Positions 53,076 through 61,781 of a stretch of 64,000 nucleotides of DNA are shown one piece after another; position 1 is the stretch's first letter; every line of letters starts with the position of its first letter. A program made the position numbers and the translations under genes. The stretch comes from Bacillus sp. OV166 (lineage in GTDB: Bacteria > Bacillota > Bacilli > Bacillales > Cytobacillaceae): NCBI RefSeq assembly GCF_900177675.1, contig NZ_FXWM01000001.1:1497001-1561000 (forward strand), read 5' to 3'. Under the pieces are notes generated by a model. It was not told the DNA's origin. It worked only from the letters and a program-made list of their open reading frames with translations, and searched no databases.

Positions 53076-53107
53076 ATAGATAAAAGTGCTTAAGGGAGGT
53101 AAATTTG

Positions 53108-53167
53108 ATGGGGAAATTAGAATTAGTCAGGATTGGAAAGACAACGGAGGCGCTAGAAGGCGGATAG
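53108..53167 (+). CDS. 19-codon small ORF upstream of bmrC
   Basis: ATG 53108 has a strong SD GGGAGG with 8-base spacing. It encodes MGKLELVRIGKTTEALEGG and stops 24 bp ahead of bmrC. Position, SD strength and the preceding terminator suggest it is translated. It could be a second leader peptide or a small protein. No similarity is recognised. Confidence 0.5.
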   Translation: MGKLELVRIGKTTEALEGG

Positions 53168-53191
53168 TAAAACATAAGGGGGCATTCAGTT

Positions 53192-54949
53192 ATGTTTGCG
53201 GTATTAAAAAAATTAAGTTGGTTTTTTAGAGAAAATTGGCAACGATATGTGATCGCAATAACGCTATTAATTTTAGTCGGTATATTGGATGTGATGCCGC
53301 CAAAATTAATTGGAATGGCGATTGATGATATTCATGTCGGTATTATAAGTAAAGAGAAAATTCTCAGGTACCTCGGTTTCCTTTTATTAATCATGGTGTC
53401 ATCCTATGCGGTCACCTATGTATGGATGTATCGTTTATTTGGGGGGGCCTTCCTCGTTGAAAGGAAACTCAGGTCTCAATTTGTCAAGCACTTATTAGCA
53501 ATGACCCCGGGATTTTATGAAAAAAATCGAACAGGGGACTTAATGGCACGTGCTACAAATGATTTAAAAGCCATCTCCATTACAGCAGGTTTTGGGATCC
53601 TAACTCTAGTGGATTCTAGCGTCTGGATGTTAACCTTGCTGTTGACAATGGGACTTTTCATTAGCTGGAAGTTAACATTAGCGGCCATTATCCCGCTGCC
53701 ATTTATGGCCATTTTAATGAAAATTTATGGAAAAAGAATTCATACTCGCTTTATGGACGCTCAGGATGCCTTTGGTGAATTGAATGACCGGGTGCTTGAA
53801 TCTGTCGCAGGAGTTAGGGTCATCCGTGCTTATGTTCAAGAAGTGGCCGATAGTAATCGGTTTCATCAACTCACGGAGGATGTTTACCATAAGAATATTA
53901 GGGTTGCAAAAATTGATGCCTTATTTGATCCCACGATAAAGGTGCTTGTAGGAATAAGCTATTTAATAGGTCTCGGGTATGGTGCTTATTTGGTTTTCCA
54001 TCAAACGATTACATTAGGCAATCTGGTTTCCTTTAATGTGTATTTAGGGATGCTGATATGGCCAATGTTTGCTATTGGTGAGTTAATCAATGTGATGCAA
54101 CGAGGGAATGCCTCACTAGACCGTGTGAATGAGACACTTAATTATAAGGTAGAAGTTGGCAATCCACTCGAACCTGTTGCAATCGCTACAGCGGATCGTA
54201 TTGATTATCAAAAGGTAACCTTCAGGTATCCATCTTCTAAAAATGACAATCTAAAAAATGTGGATGTTAAACTTCTTCAGGGGCAAACATTAGGAATTGT
54301 AGGTAAAACGGGCTCAGGAAAGACCACCTTTATTAAGCAGTTATTAAGGCAATATCCACTTGGAACCGGTGAGGTATCCATTTCAGGGGTATCATTAGAG
54401 GAACAAACCTTGAATCAAGTCCGCAACTGGATTGGTTATGTGCCCCAAGATCATGTCTTGTTTTCTCGAAGTGTGAAAGACAATATTCTTTTCGGCAGGA
54501 CAGATTCTAGCGAAGAAGAGTTAGAAACAGCCATAGATTTAGCGGCGTTCCGTAAGGATCTTGAAATGCTTCCAGAAGGATTAGCTACGCTCGTAGGAGA
54601 AAAGGGTGTGGCCTTATCAGGAGGACAAAAACAACGGATCTCGATTGCCCGCGCGCTTATCAAAAATCCAGAAATCCTAATTCTCGATGATTCCTTATCA
54701 GCCGTTGATGCGAAAACAGAAAAACAAATTATTGATAATATCCGCCTAGTAAGAACAGATAAAACAACCATTATTACCACTCACCGAATGTCTGCTATCC
54801 AGCACGCAGACCATATTATCGTCCTTGATGAAGGCAAAATTGTTGAAGAGGGGACACATGAACAGCTCATCGAACAAGATGGGTGGTATAAGGAACAATT
54901 TATCCGCCAACAGATTGCAGGTAAGGTTGAGGAGGGGGTATCAGCATGA
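53192..54949 (+). CDS. bmrC: Heterodimeric multidrug ABC exporter subunit BmrC
   Basis: 585 residues, the length of B. subtilis BmrC (YheI). Six membrane helices (about 15-300) precede the nucleotide-binding domain: Walker A GKTGSGKTT (about 369), Q-loop, signature LSGGQKQR (~476) and Walker B LILDDS with Asp500 in place of the usual catalytic Glu. This marks the degenerate site known from BmrC. It pairs with BmrD, whose gene overlaps by ATGA, to export drugs. Expression is probably governed by the upstream attenuator. Confidence 0.93.
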   Translation: MFAVLKKLSWFFRENWQRYVIAITLLILVGILDVMPPKLIGMAIDDIHVGIISKEKILRYLGFLLLIMVSSYAVTYVWMYRLFGGAFLVERKLRSQFVKHLLAMTPGFYEKNRTGDLMARATNDLKAISITAGFGILTLVDSSVWMLTLLLTMGLFISWKLTLAAIIPLPFMAILMKIYGKRIHTRFMDAQDAFGELNDRVLESVAGVRVIRAYVQEVADSNRFHQLTEDVYHKNIRVAKIDALFDPTIKVLVGISYLIGLGYGAYLVFHQTITLGNLVSFNVYLGMLIWPMFAIGELINVMQRGNASLDRVNETLNYKVEVGNPLEPVAIATADRIDYQKVTFRYPSSKNDNLKNVDVKLLQGQTLGIVGKTGSGKTTFIKQLLRQYPLGTGEVSISGVSLEEQTLNQVRNWIGYVPQDHVLFSRSVKDNILFGRTDSSEEELETAIDLAAFRKDLEMLPEGLATLVGEKGVALSGGQKQRISIARALIKNPEILILDDSLSAVDAKTEKQIIDNIRLVRTDKTTIITTHRMSAIQHADHIIVLDEGKIVEEGTHEQLIEQDGWYKEQFIRQQIAGKVEEGVSA

Positions 54950-56961
54950 CAACTGGGAAGCGATTAACCAGGTACGCTTTTACTTATAAAAAAATTATTA
55001 TAGCGGCATTGCTTATGCTGACCATTTCTGTCGGAACCGACCTTGCAGGACCGTTTATTGCTAAAAATATTATTGATCAGCATATATTAGGGATTGAATC
55101 TGTTTGGTATGAAACGGCAAGGGGCAATCGGGCAGTGAATTATGACGGTAAATTTTACACAAGAGAAAAATATTTATCTAAATCAGAACAAAAGGGAAAA
55201 CAAATTCAAATTTTGCAAGTCGGTTCCAAGTTCGTTTTCATTGACCAAAAACCTGAATTTGATGGGAAGAGAAGCTTAAAAGAAGGAATTTTGGAGATTA
55301 AAAATGGTGTGCGAAAGGCAGAGTATCAGGCGAAAACCCTAAAGGGGTCTGAAACATTGTCCTTTTACGAGCCAGAGATTCCAGCTATCTTTCAACTATT
55401 GGCCATCTATTTTGGACTCTTGGTTATATCAGCCGTTTTTCAATACGGTGAACGTTTTTTATTACAAAAATCAGCCAACCGCATTATTCAAAAAATGCGC
55501 GAAGATGTCTATGGTCAGATACAACGGCTGCCGATTCATTATTTTGATAATTTGCCTGCAGGTAAAGTGGTAGCAAGAATCACAAATGATACTGAAGCAA
55601 TCCGTGAGTTATACGTAACAGTTCTTGCTACCTTTTTTACTAGTGCCATATATATTACCGGTATATATGTTGCCTTGTTTATTTTGAACGTAAAGCTTGC
55701 AGCGATTTGTTTATTGTTATTGCCAATTTTATATGTATGGATGTTAATTTACCGGAAGTATGCTTCTAAATATAACCGAGTCATCCGGTCCAGGAATAGC
55801 GATATAAATGCAACCATCAATGAATCCATCCAAGGAATGAGTATTATTCAGGCATTCAATCGTGAAAAAGAATCAAAAGCAGATTTTGAAAAAATTAACC
55901 ATGAACATTTTACGTACCAGAATAAGCTATTAAGTTTAAATGCATTAACCTCTCATAATCTGGTTGGGATATTAAGAAATCTCATTTTTGTGGCATTTAT
56001 TTGGTATTTCGGGGGCCAGGCACTGAATACTTCTACTATCCTATCACTTGGGATGCTATATGCCTTTGTTGATTACATCAACCGCCTTTTCCAGCCTGTT
56101 CAGGGGATTGTCAATCAATTGGCTAATTTAGAGCAGGCACTTGTGGCCGGTGAACGAGTATTCAAGTTGATGGATGAGCCAGGGGAAAATGTTAGTGGTG
56201 AGCGGATTGCTCGTTTTAAAGGGAATGTAAGATTTGATCATGTTTCGTTTGGATACAAAGAAGGAGAATTCGTGCTAAAGAATATTGATTTTGAAGCGAA
56301 GCAAGGTGAAACAGTTGCCCTCGTTGGTCATACAGGTTCTGGAAAAAGTTCGATCATGAATTTACTTTTCCGCTTTTATGATTGTCAAAAGGGGAAAATT
56401 ACGATTGATGGAAGGGATATTGAATCCATCCCACGTCAAACGATCCGAAACCATATGGGCATCGTTTTACAGGATCCCTATCTATTTACAGGAACGATTG
56501 CTTCCAATGTAAGTCTTAATGATCCTTCGATTACAAAAGAAAAAATCGAGAAAGCATTAAAGGATGTTGGAGCAGAAAAGGTATTCAAAAATTTAGAAAA
56601 TGGGTATGATGAACCTGTTCTTGAGAAAGGAAGTACCCTTTCGAGCGGGCAGCGGCAGTTAATTTCTTTTGCCCGCGCGCTTAGCTTTAATCCTGCGATT
56701 CTAATTCTTGACGAAGCCACTTCTAGTATTGATACAGAGACAGAAGCAGTGATTCAAGAGGCTATGGATGTCCTGAAAAAAGGGAGAACAACCTTTATTA
56801 TTGCCCACAGGCTATCAACGATTCGAAATGCGGACCAAATAATTGTATTGGATCGAGGGACGATCGTTGAAAAGGGGTCACATGATGAATTGATGGAGAA
56901 TAAGGGGAAATATTATCAGATGTATCAACTTCAGCAGGGCAGCACAGATCTAGCAGGATAG
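54946..56961 (+). CDS. bmrD: Heterodimeric multidrug ABC exporter subunit BmrD
   Basis: 671 residues, close to B. subtilis BmrD (YheH). After TM1 there is an insertion of about 100 residues (about 50-140, VNYDGKFYTREKYLSK...), matching the extracellular domain special to BmrD. Then five more helices and the ATPase: Walker A GHTGSGKSS, signature LSSGQRQ (non-canonical Ser) and Walker B LILDEAT with catalytic Glu590. So the competent site uses BmrD Walker B with the BmrC signature. ATG 54946 overlaps the bmrC stop. A long terminator follows. Confidence 0.93.
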   Translation: MTTGKRLTRYAFTYKKIIIAALLMLTISVGTDLAGPFIAKNIIDQHILGIESVWYETARGNRAVNYDGKFYTREKYLSKSEQKGKQIQILQVGSKFVFIDQKPEFDGKRSLKEGILEIKNGVRKAEYQAKTLKGSETLSFYEPEIPAIFQLLAIYFGLLVISAVFQYGERFLLQKSANRIIQKMREDVYGQIQRLPIHYFDNLPAGKVVARITNDTEAIRELYVTVLATFFTSAIYITGIYVALFILNVKLAAICLLLLPILYVWMLIYRKYASKYNRVIRSRNSDINATINESIQGMSIIQAFNREKESKADFEKINHEHFTYQNKLLSLNALTSHNLVGILRNLIFVAFIWYFGGQALNTSTILSLGMLYAFVDYINRLFQPVQGIVNQLANLEQALVAGERVFKLMDEPGENVSGERIARFKGNVRFDHVSFGYKEGEFVLKNIDFEAKQGETVALVGHTGSGKSSIMNLLFRFYDCQKGKITIDGRDIESIPRQTIRNHMGIVLQDPYLFTGTIASNVSLNDPSITKEKIEKALKDVGAEKVFKNLENGYDEPVLEKGSTLSSGQRQLISFARALSFNPAILILDEATSSIDTETEAVIQEAMDVLKKGRTTFIIAHRLSTIRNADQIIVLDRGTIVEKGSHDELMENKGKYYQMYQLQQGSTDLAG

Positions 56962-56962
56962 G

Positions 56963-57003
56963 AAAATGGCCTCTTAACGAAATTTGTTAAGGGGCCATTT
57001 TTC
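56963..57003 (+). terminator. Terminator of bmrCD
   Basis: A 16-bp stem AAAATGGCCTCTTAAC / GTTAAGGGGCCATTTT (one G-T pair), loop GAAATTT. Confidence 0.92.
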
Positions 57004-57029
57004 CACAAGATAAGTATAGGTTTTTGAAT

Positions 57030-57186
57030 CTAGACAACTGTCTAGCTCCAGCGCCCAGCGGCTAGTGTACTTCGCCCTTTTCCCTACGATAAGTCAAGCA
57101 CGAATGCGCTAGCGCTCTCCGTGTTTCCTTTATCTCAGTCAAAGTGCTCCAGTCCATACGCCGCTAAACGGGCGCTTGCGCTTTTC
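57030..57186. repeat. Degenerate copy of a common Bacillus intergenic repeat
   Basis: The segment starts near CTGTCTAGCTCCAGCGCC and ends GGGCGCTTGCGCTTTTCTT. Its ends match, from memory, an intergenic repeat common in Bacillus genomes. It is richer in GC than its surroundings and non-coding. Only one copy is in this window, so the call rests on recall. Confidence 0.55.
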
Positions 57187-57807
57187 TTAATAAGTAAGTC
57201 CCACTCGCGAGCCAATAAATTGATTGTTAAAAAGCTGTTGAAAGGCGAAATCAGCCGTATCATAAATCGAGATGGAAGAAGGATGATCTGGTAGAAAGTC
57301 TTTTTCGTACCTGTAATACCCTTTTCTTTCACCTACAGGCAAGTAGGTAGGACATACAACCGTCCAATCAAGTCCAGAATCTTTTAGCATTAAATAGGCT
57401 TTTAAATGTTCCTCCGCATCACGAGTGCTTTTCCGTTTCGACTCAGATGATTGAAAACGATATAAATGTGGGGCAGAACGAGCCTGCAGAATTCCTGCTG
57501 TACCAATTGTAATAATTCGTTTTATTTCCTGCTCTTTCATATGTTTAATGATTAATGGCATCGATTCAGACAGTGTGGTGGTGCCATTTGTATTTAATGT
57601 ACTAATAACCACGTCTGAACCGGTTAGGCTATTCGTAATGTCTGTTTCATTTAGGACATTACCTGTCTTAACCTTAAGACCTGCACCAATATTGTTTAGC
57701 TTTTTCATATCTCTCACTAGTGCAGTTACAGAATGTTGCTGGGACATAGCATTTTCTAAAATGATTGTGCCTACCCTGCCCGTTGCACCAAAAAGGCAAA
57801 TGTTCAC
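57187..57807 (-). CDS. NAD(P)-binding atypical SDR / NmrA-like protein
   Basis: 206 residues with the dinucleotide site LFGATGRVGTIILENA (residues 5-20), then NVLNETDITNSLTGSDVVISTL and the C-terminal VCPTYLPVGERKGYYR. The YxxxK of classical SDRs is not conserved, as usual for this atypical group (YwnB-like). It is probably a quinone or NADPH sensor/reductase; the substrate is unknown. Monocistronic, ending at the edge of the intergenic repeat. Confidence 0.8.
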   Translation of the reverse strand: MNICLFGATGRVGTIILENAMSQQHSVTALVRDMKKLNNIGAGLKVKTGNVLNETDITNSLTGSDVVISTLNTNGTTTLSESMPLIIKHMKEQEIKRIITIGTAGILQARSAPHLYRFQSSESKRKSTRDAEEHLKAYLMLKDSGLDWTVVCPTYLPVGERKGYYRYEKDFLPDHPSSISIYDTADFAFQQLFNNQFIGSRVGLTY

Positions 57808-57919
57808 AAAATGTTCACCTCTTAGTCAATAATGTGTAATAATCATCACTTGTCAAACCCGCCGCTTGTGATATTTTAAAAATGTTTAAGTATTTAAATA
57901 ATATCGGGGTGGGATGTAT

Positions 57920-58003
57920 ATGTCAGAGTATTCAGTAGTACTATTGATCGGTAGTTTTTTAATCCTTTCTTATTATATCGGATATACAATCATTAAACAT
58001 TAA
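57920..58003 (+). CDS. 27-residue single-helix membrane protein
   Basis: ATG 57920 has SD GGGGTGGG at 6-base spacing; an in-frame ATG at 57914 touches the SD. The peptide starts MSEYSVVLLIGSFLIL, spans the membrane once and ends in IIKH. A terminator follows 7 bp after the stop, so this is a self-contained unit. No family is recognised. It could be a small membrane protein acting on a partner. Confidence 0.6.
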   Translation: MSEYSVVLLIGSFLILSYYIGYTIIKH

Positions 58004-58010
58004 ATTATTA

Positions 58011-58037
58011 ACTGCAGACAAGTGTCTGCAGTTTTTT
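58011..58037 (+). terminator. Terminator of the small membrane-protein gene
   Basis: Stem CTGCAGAC / GTCTGCAG with loop AAGT and seven T. Confidence 0.9.
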
Positions 58038-58058
58038 TATACTCTTTTTAACTTGTCT

Positions 58059-58188
58059 GTTGATTTCCGCTCCAGGCGCTTCGCTTTCCGCGGGCGGGTC
58101 CGGGGAGCCTCCTCGGCGCTTAAGCGCCTGCGGGGTCTCCCCTGTCCCGTACTCCCGCAGGAGTCTCGCCCCTTCCGCTCCAATCAAC
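58059..58188. repeat. 130-bp GC-rich repeat, copy 2 (inverted)
   Basis: Same length as copy 1 (39743-39872) in opposite orientation, with about 90% or more identity by eye. It begins GTTGATTTCCGCTCC and ends GCTCCAATCAAC. Short open frames inside it are not genes. Confidence 0.9.
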
Positions 58189-58278
58189 ATGGCCTTAATA
58201 ATTGTAATTTGATTAATAAAATGGGTAGGAATGGGTATATATATTGAAGTATACGAATTTGTGAGGTGTGGATGACAC

Positions 58279-59661
58279 GTGGAAAATTATCGAATCGAAA
58301 AAGATACGCTTGGTGAGGTTCGTGTGCCAGTAGATAAATATTGGGGTGCGCAAACACAACGAAGTAAGGAAAATTTTAAAATTGGCACCGAAAAGATGCC
58401 ATTGGAATTAATTTATGGTCTGGTTTTTATTAAAAAAGCTGCCGCAATTGTCAATTTTCAATTAGGAAAACTCAGCGAAAGGAAAATGAAAGCAATCATA
58501 AAAGTATGTGATTCTATTCATAACGGAGAGATAGATGAACATTTTCCATTGGTAGTTTGGCAAACAGGCAGTGGTACTCAATCCAATATGAACGTCAATG
58601 AAGTCATTGCCAATCGGGCGAATGAATATTTAAAAGAGCAAGAAGCCAATCTTGAAAAAATCCATCCGAATGATGATGTCAATATGTCACAAAGCTCCAA
58701 TGACACCTTTCCAACAGCAATGCATATTGCTGCCTATACAAAAATAGTTGAGGATCTCCTTCCTGCTATTTCAGAATTAAAAAACACGCTACTTGTAAAA
58801 GAGAAGGATTTTTCAAAAATAATCAAAATAGGGAGAACTCATTTGCAGGATGCAACACCACTAACGCTGGGACAAGAGATCAGCGGATGGCGGGTAATGC
58901 TTGAAAAATGTGAAAGGATGATAACAGAGGCAACCCAGTATCTGCTTGATTTGGCGATAGGAGGGACAGCGGTTGGTACAGGAATCAATGCTCCCTCACA
59001 GTTTGGGGACAAGGCTGCCGAGCAGATTTCCATGCTTACAGGTTATCCATTCGGTTCCTCTGGGAATAAATTTCACGCATTAACAAGTCACGATGAAATT
59101 GTTCATGTTCATGGGGCGCTAAAAGCTTTGGCAGCTGATTTAATGAAAATGGCTAATGATGTCCGCTGGCTTGCTAGTGGGCCGCGCAGTGGAATCGGTG
59201 AACTTAGCATTCCCGCAAATGAGCCAGGGAGCTCAATTATGCCGGGGAAGGTTAATCCTACTCAGAGTGAAGCGTTGACGATGATTGCGTGCCAGATTTT
59301 TGGGAATGACGCCGCCATCGGTTTTGCGGCAAGCCAAGGGAATTTTGAGTTAAATGTGTTTAAACCAGTTATAATTAATAATTTTATCCAATCAATCAGG
59401 CTCCTTTCGGATGGAATTAATTCATTTAATAAAAATTGTGCCTTAGGTCTCCAAGCCAATGAAGAAATGATCAAAGAGCATGTAAACCGATCTTTGATGT
59501 TGGTTACAGCGTTAAATCCTCATATTGGCTATGAAAAGGCAGCAGAAATTGCCAAACTTGCTTATAAAGATAATTGCTCATTAAGGGAAGCGGCCATAAA
59601 AATAGGTTATGTTACAGAAGAACAGTTTTCAAAATGGGTCATGCCTGAAAATATGATTTAA
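58279..59661 (+). CDS. fumC: Fumarate hydratase, class II
   Basis: 460 residues from GTG 58279 (SD GAGGTGTGG). The class II fumarase/aspartase signature [11 protein letters not shown] is at about 316-326. Upstream substrate motifs are [19 protein letters not shown] (about 98), [11 protein letters not shown] and [16 protein letters not shown]. It hydrates fumarate to malate in the TCA cycle. In B. subtilis the equivalent citG lies elsewhere on the chromosome, so gene order differs here. Monocistronic. Confidence 0.96.
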   Translation: MENYRIEKDTLGEVRVPVDKYWGAQTQRSKENFKIGTEKMPLELIYGLVFIKKAAAIVNFQLGKLSERKMKAIIKVCDSIHNGEIDEHFPLVVWQTGSGTQSNMNVNEVIANRANEYLKEQEANLEKIHPNDDVNMSQSSNDTFPTAMHIAAYTKIVEDLLPAISELKNTLLVKEKDFSKIIKIGRTHLQDATPLTLGQEISGWRVMLEKCERMITEATQYLLDLAIGGTAVGTGINAPSQFGDKAAEQISMLTGYPFGSSGNKFHALTSHDEIVHVHGALKALAADLMKMANDVRWLASGPRSGIGELSIPANEPGSSIMPGKVNPTQSEALTMIACQIFGNDAAIGFAASQGNFELNVFKPVIINNFIQSIRLLSDGINSFNKNCALGLQANEEMIKEHVNRSLMLVTALNPHIGYEKAAEIAKLAYKDNCSLREAAIKIGYVTEEQFSKWVMPENMI

Positions 59662-59670
59662 ACAAAATGA

Positions 59671-59696
59671 AAGCCCCCTCCAAAAGGAGGGGGCTT
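59671..59696. terminator. Hairpin terminator between fumC and the SASP gene
   Basis: An 11-bp GC-rich stem AAGCCCCCTCC / GGAGGGGGCTT with loop AAAA lies between convergent genes. The T-rich tail is better on the minus strand. Confidence 0.8.
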
Positions 59697-59737
59697 AGCC
59701 ATAATATTTATTTGTATTTACTGGGTTTTTCTAAAAA

Positions 59738-59941
59738 TTAGCGTTGGAATCCGCCAAGTTGAGACTCAGCCATTGCTACAAGACGCTTTGTAATTTCTCC
59801 TCCAACAGATCCGTTGGCACGTGAAGTAGTGTCAGCACCAAGATTTACACCAAATTCTGAAGCAATTTCATACTTCATTTGACTAAGAGCTTGCTCGACG
59901 CCTGGGACTAGAAGTTGATTAGAGTTGTTGTTACTTGCCAT
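59738..59941 (-). CDS. Alpha/beta-type small acid-soluble spore protein
   Basis: 67 residues with both SASP signatures: the germination protease site [10 protein letters not shown] (about 23-32) and the DNA-binding [21 protein letters not shown] (about 35-55). These proteins coat spore DNA and protect it from UV and heat; the protease GPR cuts them at germination. SD AGGAGTG precedes ATG 59941. By position near yheE it corresponds to sspB of B. subtilis. The transcript seems to begin about 230 bases upstream at a sigma-G promoter. Confidence 0.95.
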   Translation of the reverse strand: MASNNNSNQLLVPGVEQALSQMKYEIASEFGVNLGADTTSRANGSVGGEITKRLVAMAESQLGGFQR

Positions 59942-59971
59942 AGTTGAATAACACTCCTCTTAATAAGTTTG

Positions 59972-60030
59972 GGGTCAGTATGGAATTGAACCATAATGGA
60001 GATTAAACCATTGCCGCCTTGGCCTAACCC
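59972..60030 (-). other. tRNA-like structured element 2 in the SASP leader
   Basis: On the minus strand a 7-bp closing stem GGGTTAG / CTGACCC (one G-T) encloses a D-arm-like hairpin GCCA / TGGT with a G-rich loop. It also encloses a perfect T-arm-like hairpin TATGG-TTCAATT-CCATA placed directly against the closing stem, as in tRNA. The anticodon arm is absent (only ~12 bases remain). The element is 59 nt long. Confidence 0.5.
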
Positions 60031-60097
60031 ATGTTATCAATGTTACCTTTGATAAGCTTCTACAAATTGGAGATTCATTCATTGTCTTTTGTTTGGT

Positions 60098-60145
60098 TGG
60101 ATGAGTCGGACTTGCACCGGCTATTACCCTTTTTGGTTTCATCCA
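60098..60145 (-). other. tRNA-like structured element 1 in the SASP leader
   Basis: On the minus strand a 7-bp perfect stem TGGATGA / TCATCCA encloses hairpin ACC / GGT and a T-arm-like hairpin CGG-TGCAAGT-CCG. The GGTGCAAGTCC core parallels GGTTCAATTCC of element 2. It is 48 nt long, with no anticodon arm. Confidence 0.45.
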
Positions 60146-60180
60146 TCGTTGTAAGTAGGTGTTGCTTGCTTTGTAATACT

Positions 60181-60209
60181 TATTATGATTAAAACGGAAA
60201 GACTTATTC
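60181..60209 (-). promoter_or_regulatory. Candidate sigma-G promoter of the SASP gene
   Basis: On the minus strand GAATAA (60209-60204), a 16-bp spacer and CATAATA (60187-60181) match the forespore sigma-G pattern (-10 CATNNTA). Transcription would start near 60174, giving a leader of about 230 nt. Confidence 0.65.
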
Positions 60210-60297
60210 GAGAATTTAATTGGTAATTGATTCCATCACATATGGTTTGCAAGTTAACACAAACTAAGAATATCAACTAAACAAAAGGGTGATTTGT

Positions 60298-60540
60298 ATG
60301 TCTGTATGCCCAATATGTAATGGTTTTCGGGAAGCTTACTTATTATGTACAAGTTGCGGTGAACCTATGATGGAGAGTGGACGTCTCATGGATTTTTATG
60401 ATGATTATAGTCCATATATGGAAATAGATCTAATGAAGATGGAGGATGGGTATCCTGATACAAATTCAGGTCAAAAGTGTCCCCATGTGTATCGATGTCC
60501 TTCCTGTAATAAAGAAGAAGTATTCTTTATAAAAGAATAA
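60298..60540 (+). CDS. Small zinc-ribbon protein
   Basis: 80 residues from ATG 60298 (SD AAAGGG); GTG 60289 overlaps the SD. Three cysteine pairs are visible: CPIC (4-7), CTSC (about 17-20) and CPSC near the C terminus, with a further lone Cys-Pro-His. This points to one or two treble-clef or rubredoxin-like zinc knuckles. The middle is acidic and tyrosine-rich. No function is known. It is convergent with msmX. Confidence 0.7.
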   Translation: MSVCPICNGFREAYLLCTSCGEPMMESGRLMDFYDDYSPYMEIDLMKMEDGYPDTNSGQKCPHVYRCPSCNKEEVFFIKE

Positions 60541-60564
60541 GCCCCGTTTCGTGAACGGGGCTTA
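60536..60564. terminator. Bidirectional terminator between zinc-ribbon gene and msmX
   Basis: Stem ATAAGCCCCGTTT / AACGGGGCTTAT (inner loop CGTG region) overlaps the zinc-ribbon stop and ends 12 bp from msmX. Confidence 0.85.
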
Positions 60565-60575
60565 TCGGTTCTTAA

Positions 60576-61676
60576 TTATGGGCGGATTCTTGATTCTGTT
60601 TCAACATCAAAGAAGTGTGCTTTGTTCATATCAAAAGCTAGTTCTAATGTATCGCCAGGATGAATATCTCCACGGGAATCAACTCGGGCTACGAAATCTT
60701 GGCCGCCAATGCTTGAATAGATCATTAATTCTGCACCAGTTAACTCTGCAACATCAACGTTAGCATTAATTTTTGTACCTGCAGATGCATCAATGAAAAC
60801 TGGCTCATCATGAATATCTTCAGGGCGAGTTCCAAGAATAATTGATTTTCCAACATAGCCTTGTTCACGAAGATATTTCATTTTTCCTTCTGGAACGGCT
60901 ATAGATGTTTTTCCAATCACAAATTTTCCATCTTCTAGTTTTCCGTTAAAGAAGTTCATTGCTGGAGAGCCGATAAAGCCACCGACAAAGACATTCTCAG
61001 GCTTTTCATACACTTCTTTAGGTGAACCAACTTGTTGAATGACACCATCCTTCATAACAACTAGTCGAGTAGCCATTGTCATTGCTTCAGTTTGATCGTG
61101 CGTAACATAGATAGTAGTTGTATCTAAGCGGCGGTGAAGTTTTGCAATTTCAGCACGCATTTGAACACGAAGCTTTGCGTCTAGATTTGATAAAGGTTCA
61201 TCCATTAAGAATACCTTTGCATCACGGACAATGGCACGTCCTAATGCTACACGCTGACGCTGTCCACCAGATAGAGCTTTAGGTTTACGGGTTAAGTATG
61301 CCTCTAAACCAAGAATTTTTGCAGCATCTTGTACACGACGATCAATTTCATCTTTAGGGAACTTGCGCAGTTTTAAACCGAATGCCATGTTATCATATAC
61401 CGTCATGTGTGGATAAAGAGCGTAGTTTTGGAAAACCATGGCGATATCACGATCTTTCGGTGCTACGTCATTCACTCTTTTACCATCAATGTAAAAATCA
61501 CCTTTTGAAATATCTTCAAGACCAGCAATCATTCGAAGTGTGGTAGATTTTCCGCACCCAGATGGTCCAACAAATACGATAAATTCTTTATCCTCAATAT
61601 GTAAATTGAAGTCTTGAACAGCGGTTACTTTATTATCATAAATTTTATAAATGTGATCTAATTTTAACTCTGCCAT
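60576..61676 (-). CDS. msmX: MsmX-type multi-sugar ABC transporter ATPase
   Basis: 366 residues. Walker [10 protein letters not shown] (about 37-45), signature [18 protein letters not shown] (~134) and Walker [17 protein letters not shown] are intact. The C-terminal TOBE/OB domain includes [14 protein letters not shown]. This MalK/UgpC/MsmX type serves several carbohydrate importers in Bacillus, which explains why no permease genes are adjacent. SD AGGGAGG precedes ATG 61676. A cre-like site lies upstream. Confidence 0.93.
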   Translation of the reverse strand: MAELKLDHIYKIYDNKVTAVQDFNLHIEDKEFIVFVGPSGCGKSTTLRMIAGLEDISKGDFYIDGKRVNDVAPKDRDIAMVFQNYALYPHMTVYDNMAFGLKLRKFPKDEIDRRVQDAAKILGLEAYLTRKPKALSGGQRQRVALGRAIVRDAKVFLMDEPLSNLDAKLRVQMRAEIAKLHRRLDTTTIYVTHDQTEAMTMATRLVVMKDGVIQQVGSPKEVYEKPENVFVGGFIGSPAMNFFNGKLEDGKFVIGKTSIAVPEGKMKYLREQGYVGKSIILGTRPEDIHDEPVFIDASAGTKINANVDVAELTGAELMIYSSIGGQDFVARVDSRGDIHPGDTLELAFDMNKAHFFDVETESRIRP

Positions 61677-61756
61677 TAGTAATTCCTCCCTTTATCTTGT
61701 TAACAATATTGTACAATTAGAGGGCGAAAATCAGTATGGACAGAGTGCACAAAGAT

Positions 61757-61770
61757 TGAAAGCGCTTTTT
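61757..61770 (-). promoter_or_regulatory. cre-like site upstream of msmX
   Basis: TGAAAGCGCTTTTT contains the CcpA core TGAAAGCGCTTT but departs from consensus at the last two bases. It is 80 bp ahead of the msmX start. Confidence 0.55.
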
Positions 61771-61781
61771 TGGGCAGGTTG

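Noticed and set aside
58008..58247. Short open frames on both strands across the repeat at 58 kb.
   Set aside because: They mirror the frames in the other repeat copy and lack start signals; the DNA is a repeat, not a gene.
59942..60180. Two ordinary tRNA genes.
   Set aside because: Acceptor-like and T-arm-like parts exist, but anticodon arms are missing and total lengths are 48 and 59 nt, so they cannot be functional tRNAs.
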